Under the pieces are notes generated by a model that was not told where the DNA came from, ran no database searches, and worked only from the letters and a program-made list of their open reading frames with translations. A DNA stretch of 64,000 nt from Pseudanabaenaceae cyanobacterium SKYG29 (GTDB lineage: Bacteria > Cyanobacteriota > Cyanobacteriia > Pseudanabaenales > Pseudanabaenaceae), in contig JANWWT010000001.1 in the NCBI GenBank assembly GCA_025055675.1, positions 186,001 to 250,000 on the forward strand, in the 5' to 3' direction. The position numbers and the translations under genes are program-made. This document shows, one piece after another, positions 21,734 to 31,524 of this stretch (position 1 is the first letter of the stretch; the number at the start of each line of letters is the position of its first letter).

Positions 21734-22624
21734 ATGACTCTAACCCAACCACTTCTTAACAAGTCCTTTTGGCACTGGCATGGGCACAAAATCGCTTACA
21801 CAGTGCAAGGTTGTGCAACCGCAGAATTACCGATCGTTCTTTTGCATGGTTTCGGAGCCTCGATCGGGCATTGGCGCAAGAATATACCCGTTTTAGCTAG
21901 GCACGGTTATCGTGTTTACGCCTTGGATTTACTGGGATTTGGGGCTTCAGCAAAACCCGATGTACCCTACTCCATGGAACTATGGCAGGAGCTAGTACAG
22001 GATTTTTGGGCAGCACACATTCACACACCGGCGGTATGGATAGGCAACTCGATCGGAGCTCTTCTAGCGCTGATGGTAGTAACCCAAAACCCCAGCATGG
22101 CGATGGGGGGAGTTTTACTAAATGCTGCAGGGGGCTTGAACCATCGTCCTGAGGAGTTACACTTTCCTTTGAAGCAAATAATGGCAGTTTTTACCTATTT
22201 GGTTAGCTCTCCCACCACAGGGGAATGGGTATTTAACTGGGTGAGGCAAAAGCACCGCATTCGTGCAACTCTGGCACAAGTTTATTGTCACAAACAGGCA
22301 ATTACAGACGAACTGGTAGAAATGCTTCATACTCCTAGCTTAGACCCAGGGGCAAGAATAGTATTCAGCCGTGTTTTGACCGCCCCGCCCGGTCCCCGCC
22401 CCGAAGCATTATTACCTAATCTCCGCGTACCCCTACTTGTACTTTGGGGAGAAGCTGACCCCTGGACTCCCCTCAAAGGCGCACAGGTTTATCGCCAGTG
22501 GGCAAAGAGCAAAGACATTACAGTAATTCCCTTACCGCAAACAGGTCATTGCCCCCACGACGAACGTCCAGAACTAGTGAATCCCCTCCTTTTAGATTGG
22601 CTACAGAAATTTTCTCCTGCTTGA
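21734..22624 (+). CDS. Alpha/beta-fold hydrolase
   Basis: 296 residues with a standard alpha/beta hydrolase fold: oxyanion-hole motif LLHGFGASIGHW near residue 38, nucleophile elbow WIGNSIGALLAL (Ser in GNSIG) near residue 101, and a C-terminal WGEADPWTPL (Asp) and TGHCPHDERPE (His) completing the triad. It resembles the many cyanobacterial hydrolases whose substrates are not known. No signal peptide, so it is cytosolic. The start ATG lies 117 bp from the divergent tRNA-Thr; no strong ribosome site is seen. Confidence 0.85.
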   Translation: MTLTQPLLNKSFWHWHGHKIAYTVQGCATAELPIVLLHGFGASIGHWRKNIPVLARHGYRVYALDLLGFGASAKPDVPYSMELWQELVQDFWAAHIHTPAVWIGNSIGALLALMVVTQNPSMAMGGVLLNAAGGLNHRPEELHFPLKQIMAVFTYLVSSPTTGEWVFNWVRQKHRIRATLAQVYCHKQAITDELVEMLHTPSLDPGARIVFSRVLTAPPGPRPEALLPNLRVPLLVLWGEADPWTPLKGAQVYRQWAKSKDITVIPLPQTGHCPHDERPELVNPLLLDWLQKFSPA

Positions 22625-22679
22625 GAGACTGAGGTGCTATATTCTCAAACATTAGATGTAGGGGTAAGGGGGGGAGGCT

Positions 22680-24140
22680 TTGGCAGAACCAGAGGTATTA
22701 CAGGAAATTGTTAACGCTCTCTCGGATCAAATATTCATTCTCAATCGGGAAGGCAGGATCACGGATGTGGTCAGTTGTTACGGTAATTTTTGTCCAGGTA
22801 GTCCCCAAGAGCTGCTAGGGCATTCCCTGACCAGCCTATTGCCTGTGGGGCAGGAGGTAGAAACAACAATTGCTAGAGTTGTGGATGAACAAAAAGTAGC
22901 AGTATGGCGCTATCAACTGCGGGACAAATGGTTTGAAGCGAAGATAACTCCCTTGCAAAGTGAGCAGGTACTGTGGACAGCGCGGGATGTGACAGGGGAA
23001 ATGCTGACAGAATTAGAACACCAGCAGGAAAAACAGGCGCGGGCAGTCCTAGAACAAGAGCTAAGAGCAGTCTTTAATGCCATGACCGACTTAATTGTAA
23101 TTGTCGATCAAAAAGGTAGCTATCTACAGATTGCACCGACTCTCAGTAGCAAAGAGTTTCATTATTTGCTGGGTATGAATGTAAGGGATGTCTATACCGC
23201 TCCCCATGCCCAAAATATTATTGCAGCTATTCGCAGGGCGTTAAGTACAAGGGAGACAGTGATAATTGACTACCAAACTCCGGGGCAGGATAGTTGGTAT
23301 AGCGGCTATTTTTCTGCTCTTGATGAGGAGAGAGTAGTATGGGTAAGTCGGGATATTACGCTGGCCAAAGTAGCGGAAATGGAGTTGAGGGAAGCCAAAG
23401 AGAAAGCAGAAGCTGCCAGTCAAGTTAAGAGTCGATTTGTGTCTAATATGAGCCATGAGTTGCGCACTCCCCTCAATGCCATTATTGGTTATAGTGAAAT
23501 TTTAGAAGAGGAAGCCACAGAGTGGGGTTATGAAGAATTCAAACAGGATTTAGCTAAGATTAAAAATGCCGGCAAGCAACTATTGGGCATTATTAATGAT
23601 ATTTTAGACTTTGCCCGTTTGGAAAATCAAAGGATTCCAGTTTATTGGGAAAATGTTGATATACCACAGTTGATCAAAGAAGTTGTAGAAATTAACAGAC
23701 CACTGCTGGCAGCTAACAGGAATGAGTTTATTCTCTATTGCTCTAGCGAAATCAAGTATATCCGCTCGGACTTATACAAACTGCGCCAAATTTTGGTTAA
23801 CCTCCTCAACAACGCTAGCAAATTTACCTACAAGGGAATAGTGAGACTAACTGTGCGGCGAGAAGAAAAGTTCTGTTTCAACAATGAAGTTAGACCCACT
23901 ATGTTATTCTCTGTTGCCGATACGGGAGTTGGGATGTCAGCAGAGCAGATACAATGGATTTTTCAGCCCTTTACAATGGTAGATGAATCAACTACTCGCA
24001 AACATGGTGGCATTGGTTTAGGTTTGGCGATTTCCCAGAGATTCAGTGAAATGTTAGGGGGCAAAATTGTGGTTGAAAGTGAATTGGGCAAGGGGTCTAT
24101 CTTTACTTTGTTACTACCGATTATCGATGCAGAATCATGA
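22680..24140 (+). CDS. PAS-domain sensor histidine kinase
   Basis: 486 residues starting at TTG 22680, chosen because GGGGGGAGG lies 5-6 bp upstream. Two PAS-type sensor domains (about 1-110 and 120-235) are followed by a short coiled coil and a histidine kinase core. The H-box [14 protein letters not shown] (His near residue 259), N-box [17 protein letters not shown]1 DTGVGM and G2 GGIGLGLAI are all intact, so it should autophosphorylate. No membrane helix is seen, so it is a cytosolic sensor. No response regulator is adjacent, and its stop overlaps folC by 4 bp (ATGA), which suggests co-transcription. Confidence 0.88.
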   Translation: MAEPEVLQEIVNALSDQIFILNREGRITDVVSCYGNFCPGSPQELLGHSLTSLLPVGQEVETTIARVVDEQKVAVWRYQLRDKWFEAKITPLQSEQVLWTARDVTGEMLTELEHQQEKQARAVLEQELRAVFNAMTDLIVIVDQKGSYLQIAPTLSSKEFHYLLGMNVRDVYTAPHAQNIIAAIRRALSTRETVIIDYQTPGQDSWYSGYFSALDEERVVWVSRDITLAKVAEMELREAKEKAEAASQVKSRFVSNMSHELRTPLNAIIGYSEILEEEATEWGYEEFKQDLAKIKNAGKQLLGIINDILDFARLENQRIPVYWENVDIPQLIKEVVEINRPLLAANRNEFILYCSSEIKYIRSDLYKLRQILVNLLNNASKFTYKGIVRLTVRREEKFCFNNEVRPTMLFSVADTGVGMSAEQIQWIFQPFTMVDESTTRKHGGIGLGLAISQRFSEMLGGKIVVESELGKGSIFTLLLPIIDAES

Positions 24141-25345
24141 ACGTTGTGGACAATTTGTTGGCGACCTATGCCCGCTTTGGTATTGATCTCACCCTCGATC
24201 GAGTTCTTTATCTCCTGAAAAAAATAGGCAATCCCCAAAATATAGTTCCCATTATCCACGTGGCGGGTACCAATGGTAAGGGGTCAGTCTGCGCTTTTTT
24301 GAGTACAATTTTGACAAAAGCAGGTTACCGCACAGGCAGATATACGTCGCCCCATTTGGTTGACTGGTGTGAACGCATTTCTATTAACAATAGATTGATT
24401 ACGCCAGCGGATTTACTGGAAGCAATTCAGGTTGTTCAAGCAGTTATTGAGCCTCAATGTATGCCCACCCAATTTGAAGTGATTACCTGTGCTATGTGGT
24501 GGTATTTTGCCCAACAACGGGTAGATATTGCTGTCATAGAAACAGGCTTAGGAGGAAGGTTAGATGCTACTAATGTTTGTGATACGCCACTAGTAGCAGC
24601 AATTACTTCTATTAGTCGCGATCACTGGCAAAGATTAGGGGATAGTTTAGCTCAAATTGCTACAGAAAAAGCAGGTATTATTAAAGCCAATTGCCCCGTT
24701 GTAATTGGTAAATTACCGGAGGTAGCCCGGTCTGTCATCCTTGCCCGTGCCCAAGCCCTTCTATGTCCGATTACAGAAGTTACCGTTCCATTACCAGATA
24801 CTTATGATGTGGCTTTGCCTGGTGTTCACCAACGCTTAAATGCTGCTATTGCCGTGGCTGTAGTACAACAATTGAGGGGTTGGCATATCACAGAAGCAGC
24901 TATCTATCAAGGTCTGGCACATACAAAATGGCAGGGCAGACTAGAATGGACAACTTACAAAGGTAAACAAATATTATTAGATGGAGCACATAACGTGGCA
25001 GGAGCAGAAACATTGCGCCATTACCTAGACCAAATTTACTGCCAGCGATCTGTTGCTTGGATTATTGGCATTCTTGCAACCAAGGATTATAGTAGTATTT
25101 TACACACTTTAGTGCGGTCAGGAGACTACTTATTCCCTATAGAAATTCCAGGGCATCATAGTGTTAGTCCCGCCGAATTAGTTGCTGCCGTATCTGTACC
25201 AATTCAATATGAAATCCAAGCAAACTTATGGGCAAGTCTCGATCGGGCAATCACTCTAGATTTTCCTATTGTAATTTGTGGTTCTTTGTATCTGTTGGGA
25301 GAGTTTAAGCGTGAAAGCGATCGGGGTGTTAGGCACGGCTTCTAA
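24137..25345 (+). CDS. folC: Bifunctional dihydrofolate synthase / folylpolyglutamate synthase
   Basis: 402 residues. It adds glutamate to dihydropteroate and extends the gamma-glutamyl tail of folates in the cytosol. The Mur-ligase-type P-loop is clear ([21 protein letters not shown], near residue 40), followed by [14 protein letters not shown] (folate loop), [38 protein letters not shown], and a C-terminal domain with [14 protein letters not shown]. The 3' end overlaps the start of cobQ by about 35 bp. Length is slightly short but the domain set is complete. Confidence 0.92.
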   Translation: MNVVDNLLATYARFGIDLTLDRVLYLLKKIGNPQNIVPIIHVAGTNGKGSVCAFLSTILTKAGYRTGRYTSPHLVDWCERISINNRLITPADLLEAIQVVQAVIEPQCMPTQFEVITCAMWWYFAQQRVDIAVIETGLGGRLDATNVCDTPLVAAITSISRDHWQRLGDSLAQIATEKAGIIKANCPVVIGKLPEVARSVILARAQALLCPITEVTVPLPDTYDVALPGVHQRLNAAIAVAVVQQLRGWHITEAAIYQGLAHTKWQGRLEWTTYKGKQILLDGAHNVAGAETLRHYLDQIYCQRSVAWIIGILATKDYSSILHTLVRSGDYLFPIEIPGHHSVSPAELVAAVSVPIQYEIQANLWASLDRAITLDFPIVICGSLYLLGEFKRESDRGVRHGF

Positions 25346-26750
25346 TGTAGGCAAAAGTTGGTTAGTGACAGCTTTGGCAGCCTGGTTGCGGCGACAGGGC
25401 ATTAGAGTTGCTCCCTTCAAAGCGCAAAATATGTCCAATAATTCCTATGTCACACTAGAAGGAGGAGAAATTGGCAGAGCACAAGCTGTACAAGCCCAAG
25501 CCTGTGGATTAAGACCGATCGTGGCGATGAATCCTATCCTACTAAAACCCAGTCAGGGCAAGTCCCAATTGGTAGTTTTAGGGTCAGCCCAGGGTCATTT
25601 CACAGCGGTTGATTATTACGCACAAATTCCTGAACTATGGCAAGTTGTAGTGGATTGCTTAGAGTTTTGGCGACAAGAATGCGATGTTTTACTGTTAGAG
25701 GGAGCAGGCAGTCCTGTGGAGTTAAATTTGATGACAAGGGATATTGTCAACCTACGCCCGATCGTTTACTTACAGGGAAAATGGCTATTGGTAGGGGATA
25801 TTGAAAGGGGAGGAGTATTTGCCCAGCTAATTGGGACATATTACTTGTTGCCTGCTCGTGTCCAAGCTGAGGGATTGGGTGTAGTTGTCAATAAGTTTAG
25901 GGGTGATCTCAGATTATTTAGGGAAGCAAAAGACTACTTTGCCCAATATATCCCTACCAAGTATTTAGGCGTTATACCCTTTGCTAAGGATTTGCAGCCA
26001 GAAAGTGAAGATAGTCTATGTTATGACCAGGAAGTGGGAGGGAATGGAGAAATCATCGCCTGTGTGCGGTTTCCTTATCTTTCTAATTCCCAAGATATTT
26101 TGCCCTGGCGACAAGATCAGGGAGTAAAAACTGTTTGGGTACAATCACCAAACCAACTGCAAAATGCTAAAGTAATAATTCTGCCAGGAACAAAAGACAC
26201 GATCGCTGATTTACTGTGGCTGCGGGCAACAAACTTAGACCAAGCAATTATGGCAGCCTATCAGAATGGTGCGGTAATTATTGGTATCTGTGGTGGCTAT
26301 CAAATGTTGGGACAGATAATATCCGACCCCACAGGCAATGGCGGTGTAGCAGGAGAAATAGCAGGGTTGGGGTTACTACCAGTACGCACTGTATTTCACA
26401 AACATAAAATAGTCAAACAAGTGGAAATAGAGTATAAATCTGATCACTGGCAAGCTTATGAAATTCACATGGGAGAAACTTACCCATTAGCGGATATGGA
26501 ATGTCTGCGGGAGTGCAATCAAAAAATCTACACCCATAATCAGCGAGTCTGGGGTACCTACATCCATGGCTTATTTGAATCTCCGCATTTGCGTACTACT
26601 ATTGCTCATTTAGCTCACCTTGAGAACTATCGAGCGCACCCCCAGCCTTGGCAAAAACAACAGGCAGAACTTTACGATCGGATGGCAAGTTTTATAGAAT
26701 ACTATTTAGACCTAGAACCGATTTGGGCTTACGTAGAAAATTGCCATTGA
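25311..26750 (+). CDS. cobQ: Cobyric acid synthase (adenosylcobyric acid synthase)
   Basis: It amidates the b, d, e and g side chains of adenosylcobyrinate a,c-diamide with glutamine and ATP in cobalamin (or pseudocobalamin) synthesis. An open frame reaches back to 25278, but GTG 25311 ([16 protein letters not shown]) is preferred because the family starts right at this P-loop and GGGAGAG lies 8 bp upstream. N-terminal dethiobiotin-synthase-like ATPase: [38 protein letters not shown]-terminal glutaminase: ILPGTKDTIADL, the nucleophile Cys in IIGICGGYQMLGQ, and the His in GTYIHGLFE. It overlaps folC. Confidence 0.94.
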   Translation: MKAIGVLGTASNVGKSWLVTALAAWLRRQGIRVAPFKAQNMSNNSYVTLEGGEIGRAQAVQAQACGLRPIVAMNPILLKPSQGKSQLVVLGSAQGHFTAVDYYAQIPELWQVVVDCLEFWRQECDVLLLEGAGSPVELNLMTRDIVNLRPIVYLQGKWLLVGDIERGGVFAQLIGTYYLLPARVQAEGLGVVVNKFRGDLRLFREAKDYFAQYIPTKYLGVIPFAKDLQPESEDSLCYDQEVGGNGEIIACVRFPYLSNSQDILPWRQDQGVKTVWVQSPNQLQNAKVIILPGTKDTIADLLWLRATNLDQAIMAAYQNGAVIIGICGGYQMLGQIISDPTGNGGVAGEIAGLGLLPVRTVFHKHKIVKQVEIEYKSDHWQAYEIHMGETYPLADMECLRECNQKIYTHNQRVWGTYIHGLFESPHLRTTIAHLAHLENYRAHPQPWQKQQAELYDRMASFIEYYLDLEPIWAYVENCH

Positions 26751-26996
26751 CTTGACTATCATAGAATAACGCTAGCTGGTTGTTGGAGCTATCCAGTTCT
26801 CCCCTGTTCAGGTTTTTACTCCCAGAAAATGTTGGCAGAAACACCGTGCCACAAGGCTACCCCCAACATAACCTATTTGTCTTCCGCAGCAGCTAAACTA
26901 GTTATGTAATCGTTTTGGGCTCTACAGTTGCATAAACGATCGAGGCTAACTTCCACTATCCCATCTGGCTAGGGTTTGTTACTTTGAGGAGAACTA

Positions 26997-28361
26997 ATGT
27001 TAAAACCCGGAGACAAAATCCAACTTACTATCTCTGATCTAGCTGATAATGGTTGCGGTGTAGGGCGCGATCGGGGTTTTGTTATTTTTGTCCCCAATGC
27101 TGTACCAGGGGATGAAGTATTAGTGCAAGTTATTTTATTGAAGCGTAATTGGGCCGAGGCTAGGTTAGTAGAAATTATTACTCCCTCCCCCCACCGTGTG
27201 CGTCCTCGTTGTATTGTAGCGGATAAATGTGGCGGTTGTCAATGGCAGTTTGCTTCTTATAACTATCAGTTACAGGCGAAACAAAATCAAGTTTTACAAG
27301 CTCTCGTCAGGATAGGTAAGTTCCCCGAATCCCAAGTCATAGCAAAGTTACAACCTATTATCCCTGCTCCCCAAGCTTTTCATTATCGTAATAAAGTAAT
27401 CTACCCTATCACTACTAATCAAGCAGGTAAAATTAAGGTCGGTTATTATCAGCGCAATACCCACAAAGTCATCAATCTAAACCAGTGTCCTGTCCAGGAT
27501 GAACGCCTTGACGCTCTATTGAAAACTGTCAAACAGGATTTAGACCGATCGGGCTGGTCAATTTATAATGAGGCGACCCACCAAGGTAATTTACGCCACA
27601 TAGGATTTCGGATTGGTAGACATACAGGGGAGATTTTAATCACCATTGTGACGCAGTCTTGGGCTTTGCCGGGGGTAGAACAGGTAGGACAATCATGGTT
27701 AGAATTACCAGGGGTAGTGGGGGTAGTTTTGAATCGCAATGCCCAGCATAATAATGTGATTTTAGGGGAAGCATCCCGCTGTATAGCTGGCAGGGACTAT
27801 GTGCGAGAAAAATTTACTAATTTGGAGTTACATCTAACTGCTGATACTTTTTTCCAAATTTACACTGAGCAAGCTGAGCAGCTAGTAAAAATCCTGTTAG
27901 ATACCCTGCAGTTACAGGGGACAGAAATCATTGTGGATGCCTACTGCGGTATTGGTACGTTTACTCTGCCCCTAGCTCAACTTGTGCGTCAGTGCTATGG
28001 TATCGAAATTCAGCCCCAAGCTGTGCAACAGGCGCAAAGAAATGCTACCATCAACAATCTAACCGATCGGGTAAAATTCATCCCAGGCAAAGTGGAAGCA
28101 GTATTGCCACAGTTGCAAATTAATCCCGACATTCTCCTGCTTGACCCCCCCCGCAAAGGTTGTGAGCCAGAAGTGATTCAATTCATAGAGGAAAGTAGGA
28201 TCGAGCGTATCATTTACATCAGTTGTAACCCCGCTACTTTAGCACGAGATTTACAGTTGTTGTGTAGTAGTGGCAGTTATTCCCTAGAAAAAATTCAACC
28301 GATCGATTTCTTTCCCCAGACGGCCCATGTCGAGACGATGGTTTTGTTAGTCCGATCGTAA
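26997..28361 (+). CDS. rlmD: 23S rRNA (uracil-C5)-methyltransferase, RlmD/RumA family
   Basis: 454 residues. It methylates a uracil of 23S rRNA (or tRNA in some paralogues) at C5 using SAM. An N-terminal TRAM domain (about 1-60) is followed by the [4Fe-4S] cysteine cluster region (C-x5-C-x2-C in CIVADKCGGCQWQF). The C-terminal Rossmann domain has VDAYCGIGTFTLPLA, LLDPPRKGCEPEV and the catalytic Cys in YISCNPATLARDL. The start ATG follows GAGGAG at a good distance. The 3' end overlaps the convergent pyk stop by 15 bp. The exact target base is uncertain because cyanobacterial members are not assigned from sequence alone. Confidence 0.88.
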   Translation: MLKPGDKIQLTISDLADNGCGVGRDRGFVIFVPNAVPGDEVLVQVILLKRNWAEARLVEIITPSPHRVRPRCIVADKCGGCQWQFASYNYQLQAKQNQVLQALVRIGKFPESQVIAKLQPIIPAPQAFHYRNKVIYPITTNQAGKIKVGYYQRNTHKVINLNQCPVQDERLDALLKTVKQDLDRSGWSIYNEATHQGNLRHIGFRIGRHTGEILITIVTQSWALPGVEQVGQSWLELPGVVGVVLNRNAQHNNVILGEASRCIAGRDYVREKFTNLELHLTADTFFQIYTEQAEQLVKILLDTLQLQGTEIIVDAYCGIGTFTLPLAQLVRQCYGIEIQPQAVQQAQRNATINNLTDRVKFIPGKVEAVLPQLQINPDILLLDPPRKGCEPEVIQFIEESRIERIIYISCNPATLARDLQLLCSSGSYSLEKIQPIDFFPQTAHVETMVLLVRS

Positions 28362-30101
28362 CCCCGCATAGACAATACCCCGATCGAAATTGACAGTGAG
28401 GGGGTCACCATCACGGATTTGCTTGGTTGCTTCTTTCACGCCAATTAACAGAGGAATATTTAACTTCCTGCCAATTATGACAGCATGGGAATCGAGACGG
28501 TCCTCTTCGGTCACCACCGCAGCAGCTTTGCGCATAATCTCCACAAAATCCGCATTCGTCTGTTCTACAACCAAAATTTCGCCCGCATGAAAATCCTTCA
28601 CATCCAAGAAATGCTTAGCGACTCTGGCTCTACCTGTGACTAAACCTTGCCCGATTGCCAATCCTTTGCCCACCTCTGCTGACACACATTCCACCTTGAT
28701 CAAATCCGTAGAACCGGCTACGCCTTGTACTGTACCTGCTGTCATCACCACAATGTCTCCTGGTGCAACTAGATTGTGTTCTTGGGCCAGATTGATAGCT
28801 GCTTCAAAATTCTGTTTTGCTGAGGGTAAATCCAATAGAGTCAAAGGCTGCACCCCCCACACTAACTGTAACTGACGGGCTACGCCCACAGAAGAAGTCA
28901 CCGCTAAAATAGGCGTAGAATGACGAAATTTTGACACATTGCGGGCAGTGGCTCCCGTCTTAGTCAAGGTGATAATGGCACTGGCATTGAGTTGTTCGGC
29001 AATTGTCCCCACCGCTTGACTAATAGCATTGGGAATAGAGCGGCTAGGAGCAAAATTTCTAGTGTATTTGTATTCCTGTTCAATGCGCATAGCAATTCTT
29101 GCCATCGTTTCTACTGCTTCGATCGGATACTTGCCTACCGCTGTTTCGTTAGAGAGCATGACGGCATCCGTACCATCTAAAATTGCATTTGCTACATCAG
29201 AAATTTCTGCACGGGTTGGTCGGGGATTGTTAACCATGCTGTCTAACATCTGGGTAGCAGTAATGACGGGAATACCCAAGCGGTTGGCAGTTTGAATGAG
29301 TTTTTTCTGCACGATCGGTACATCTTCAGCAGGGATTTCTACCCCCAAGTCCCCCCTGGCTACCATTACCCCATCGCAGACTGACAAAATTTCCTCCATG
29401 TTGGCAACTGCCTCGTGCTTTTCAATTTTGGCAATTACCCCTACATTTCTGCCTGACTGAGCAATCAATTCCTTTAACTCTAAAATATCTTCCCGATAGC
29501 AGACAAAACTTAAAGCCACCCAGTCTACCCCCTCGGACAGTCCGAATTTGAGGTCTTCTTTATCCTTTTCCGTCATGGCTTTAACGGACAGATGCACATT
29601 GGGGAAATTCACACCTTTGCTGTTCGATAAAACCCCAGGAATGACTACGCGGCACTCCAGGGCATCCTCAGCCCGATTTACTGCTTCTACCAGCAGCTCC
29701 ACCTTGCCATCATCCAGTAAGATAGTGGCTCCCTCTGGTACGTCCTCTGCCAACTTGTCATAGGATACGTAACAAATTTCCTGGGTACATTCCTGGGGGC
29801 GGCTAGTGAGAATCAAGCGATCGCCGCGACGCAACTGTACTGACCCATTGGCAAATTTACCCAAGCGGATTTTTGGCCCCTGCAGGTCTTGGAGAATACC
29901 CACTGGCTGGTTCAACTCGGTAGAGATTTGGCGAATATTGCAGATATTGCGGTGGTGGTCAGCGTGGGTGCCGTGGGAAAAGTTCAGGCGTAAGGTAGTA
30001 GCTCCCGCTTCAATCAACTTACGGATCATGTCGGGGCTGCTAGTGGCAGGACCAAGGGTGGCAACAATTTTAGCGCGACGAAATTGCTTCAGCTTAGTCA
30101 T
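28347..30101 (-). CDS. pyk: Pyruvate kinase
   Basis: It converts phosphoenolpyruvate and ADP to pyruvate and ATP. The open frame extends to 30200, but that part runs into tRNA-Arg, so the start is set at the ATG 30101 (MTKLKQFRRAKIVATLGPA), the usual family N-terminus; this gives 584 residues. Visible landmarks are RLNFSHGTHADH, LQDLQGPKIRLG, DKEDLKFGLSEGVDWVALSF, the catalytic Lys in IAKIEKHEAV, MVARGDLGVEIP and the ATQMLDSM segment. The C-terminal extra domain (about 480-584, GLAIGQGLVTGRARVA ... DSHAVIIGRKLNIPLLIG) is the PEP-mobilising-like domain found in the longer cyanobacterial isoform. Confidence 0.93.
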   Translation of the reverse strand: MTKLKQFRRAKIVATLGPATSSPDMIRKLIEAGATTLRLNFSHGTHADHHRNICNIRQISTELNQPVGILQDLQGPKIRLGKFANGSVQLRRGDRLILTSRPQECTQEICYVSYDKLAEDVPEGATILLDDGKVELLVEAVNRAEDALECRVVIPGVLSNSKGVNFPNVHLSVKAMTEKDKEDLKFGLSEGVDWVALSFVCYREDILELKELIAQSGRNVGVIAKIEKHEAVANMEEILSVCDGVMVARGDLGVEIPAEDVPIVQKKLIQTANRLGIPVITATQMLDSMVNNPRPTRAEISDVANAILDGTDAVMLSNETAVGKYPIEAVETMARIAMRIEQEYKYTRNFAPSRSIPNAISQAVGTIAEQLNASAIITLTKTGATARNVSKFRHSTPILAVTSSVGVARQLQLVWGVQPLTLLDLPSAKQNFEAAINLAQEHNLVAPGDIVVMTAGTVQGVAGSTDLIKVECVSAEVGKGLAIGQGLVTGRARVAKHFLDVKDFHAGEILVVEQTNADFVEIMRKAAAVVTEEDRLDSHAVIIGRKLNIPLLIGVKEATKQIRDGDPLTVNFDRGIVYAGLRSD

Positions 30102-30172
30102 AGTGGGACATGGAGGGTGTAGGGGGCATTTTAACATCTTCTGTGTTATGATGAAAATTTGTGTGGGGACGG

Positions 30173-30246
30173 GTCTCTGTAGCTCAATTGGATAGAGCAT
30201 TCGCCTTCTAAGCGAACGGTTGCAGGTTCGAGCCCTGCCAGAGACG
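30173..30246 (+). tRNA. tRNA-Arg (anticodon TCT)
   Basis: Cloverleaf: acceptor GTCTCTG/CAGAGAC, D-arm GCTC...GAGC, anticodon stem TTCGC/GCGAA with loop CTTCTAA (anticodon TCT), T-arm GCAGG-TTCGAGC-CCTGC, discriminator G. No CCA is encoded. Confidence 0.96.
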
Positions 30247-30309
30247 TTAAAGAATCTTAATGATTGTGCTATCCCAGGCGGACATCCTTTAAGCTGGAGG
30301 GAATAGCAA

Positions 30310-31038
30310 ATGTTTTTTAGTATGTACCAGCCCTTTTTAGCTTTTTTAGAATCCTCTCTGTTTAGTCGATTCCAGTTACGCCAACGTCCTATTCCCCCTG
30401 GGTTGGAGGAAAAAAGGAGCGAGCGGGGTCGCCACCCGGCTACGATTAAAAGCTGGTGCTACACGTGTGACCAGTTGCGCAAAATTCGCTATACCTATAT
30501 TGATGCGGGGGCAAGCGCCCAAATTTTTAACAGTGTCATCTATCCTGATTATCGCTACGACCTCCCTCTTTTAGGAATTGATTTCCTCTCCTTTGGGCAG
30601 GTAAAAAACTTAGTGGTGATGGATTTTCAACCCCTTTTTCAAACCCCCGAATACCTGGAAAAATATATCTCTCCCCTCAAAACCCTCCACGATCGCTATC
30701 CCGACCTGTGCCAAAATTTAGAGATGAAGTTCTACGATGCCAATCAGTACTTTTCTAAGTACTTGTTGTTTGCCAAAACCGATCGGGAAACGGTGCAGAG
30801 CAGAGTGTTTCAAGCATTCCAGGACTACTTAGCTCTCTACTGGGAATTAGTTGAGCGGGCAGAACCAGTCCCCAACCCCGCCGTTGTGATGCAAGCCCAG
30901 AGAGATTACGACCAATACAGCGCCGATCGGGACCCTGCCTCTGGGCTATTTAGTAGTTATTTTGGGCACGAGTGGGCAGAAAGGTTCCTCTACGAATTTT
31001 TGTTCGAAGATGCCAGAGCCTTATCTGTCTCCCGCTGA
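30310..31038 (+). CDS. pebA: Ferredoxin-dependent bilin reductase, PebA-like (15,16-dihydrobiliverdin:ferredoxin oxidoreductase)
   Basis: 242 residues. PebA reduces biliverdin IXa to 15,16-dihydrobiliverdin with electrons from ferredoxin, the first step to phycoerythrobilin. The sequence follows the family from end to end: PPGLEE, IKSW, DAGASAQIFNSVIYPDYRYDLPLLGID, VVMDFQPLFQ, YDANQYFSKYLLF, and the C-terminal YSADRDPASGLFSSYFGHEWAERFLYEFLF. These features fit PebA better than PcyA or PebB; the YPDY and DxNQYFS segments are the deciding ones. The start has GGAGGG 9-10 bp upstream. A pebB gene is usually next to pebA, but none is seen here; the neighbours are unrelated. Confidence 0.82.
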   Translation: MFFSMYQPFLAFLESSLFSRFQLRQRPIPPGLEEKRSERGRHPATIKSWCYTCDQLRKIRYTYIDAGASAQIFNSVIYPDYRYDLPLLGIDFLSFGQVKNLVVMDFQPLFQTPEYLEKYISPLKTLHDRYPDLCQNLEMKFYDANQYFSKYLLFAKTDRETVQSRVFQAFQDYLALYWELVERAEPVPNPAVVMQAQRDYDQYSADRDPASGLFSSYFGHEWAERFLYEFLFEDARALSVSR

Positions 31039-31083
31039 TTAGCTGCAGGGGTTGTAATTAACGGACTTTTGCCCCAAGCTAGC

Positions 31084-31485
31084 CTACAGAGAGATCACTT
31101 GATCGGGGGGATTAGCCGCCAATGCTGTGTATAGATCGGGAAAACAACCCACTGTCACCCCCTCCACCACGTCTTTGACTGTACAAGTAGCTGGTTCTTG
31201 GCGCCCCGTCCCATCAGGATTACACCAACGGGGTTCACCCACTGCTAATTTGCGCTCTAAAGCACACATATCGCACATCATCAACAGGATGTTTTGCTCC
31301 TTAGCCACTTTAGCCAGACGCTCCCCGATCGGGTCTCCCCGGCGCAGGACAAAGCAGTTGTCATCAAAGAAAAACATCCCCACCACCTGCACCCCATGCA
31401 CCCCTGCCTCTAACTGAGGTAGGATCATCTGCCCCAACTTGTATGTCCCACAGCGGGGGTGAGTGAAGACATAGGCTACTTTCAT
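31084..31485 (-). CDS. DsrE-like small sulfur-relay family protein
   Basis: 133 residues. The N-terminal MKVAYVFTHPRCGTYKLGQMILPQLEAG, VVGMFFFDDNCFVLRRGDPIGERLA and LLMMCDMCALERKLA segments resemble the DsrE/TusD fold. It holds several conserved-looking cysteines (CGTY, DDNCFVL, MCDMCAL, GCFPD) that could carry a persulfide or bind metal. It lies immediately downstream of moeB-rhodanese on the same strand (39 bp), which supports a role in sulfur transfer for molybdopterin or thiamine-type cofactors. The function is inferred from fold and neighbour only. Confidence 0.65.
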   Translation of the reverse strand: MKVAYVFTHPRCGTYKLGQMILPQLEAGVHGVQVVGMFFFDDNCFVLRRGDPIGERLAKVAKEQNILLMMCDMCALERKLAVGEPRWCNPDGTGRQEPATCTVKDVVEGVTVGCFPDLYTALAANPPDQVISL

Positions 31486-31524
31486 CCCTACCTTTCCTCA
31501 AGAGGATGATAATCGTTATCAATT

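Noticed and set aside
26751-26996. Cobalamin riboswitch or 6S RNA near cobQ
   Set aside because: The gap is downstream of cobQ, and I could not find the conserved core of either RNA.
30101-30200. Longer N-terminus for pyruvate kinase
   Set aside because: It runs into tRNA-Arg, and the family N-terminus begins at the later ATG.
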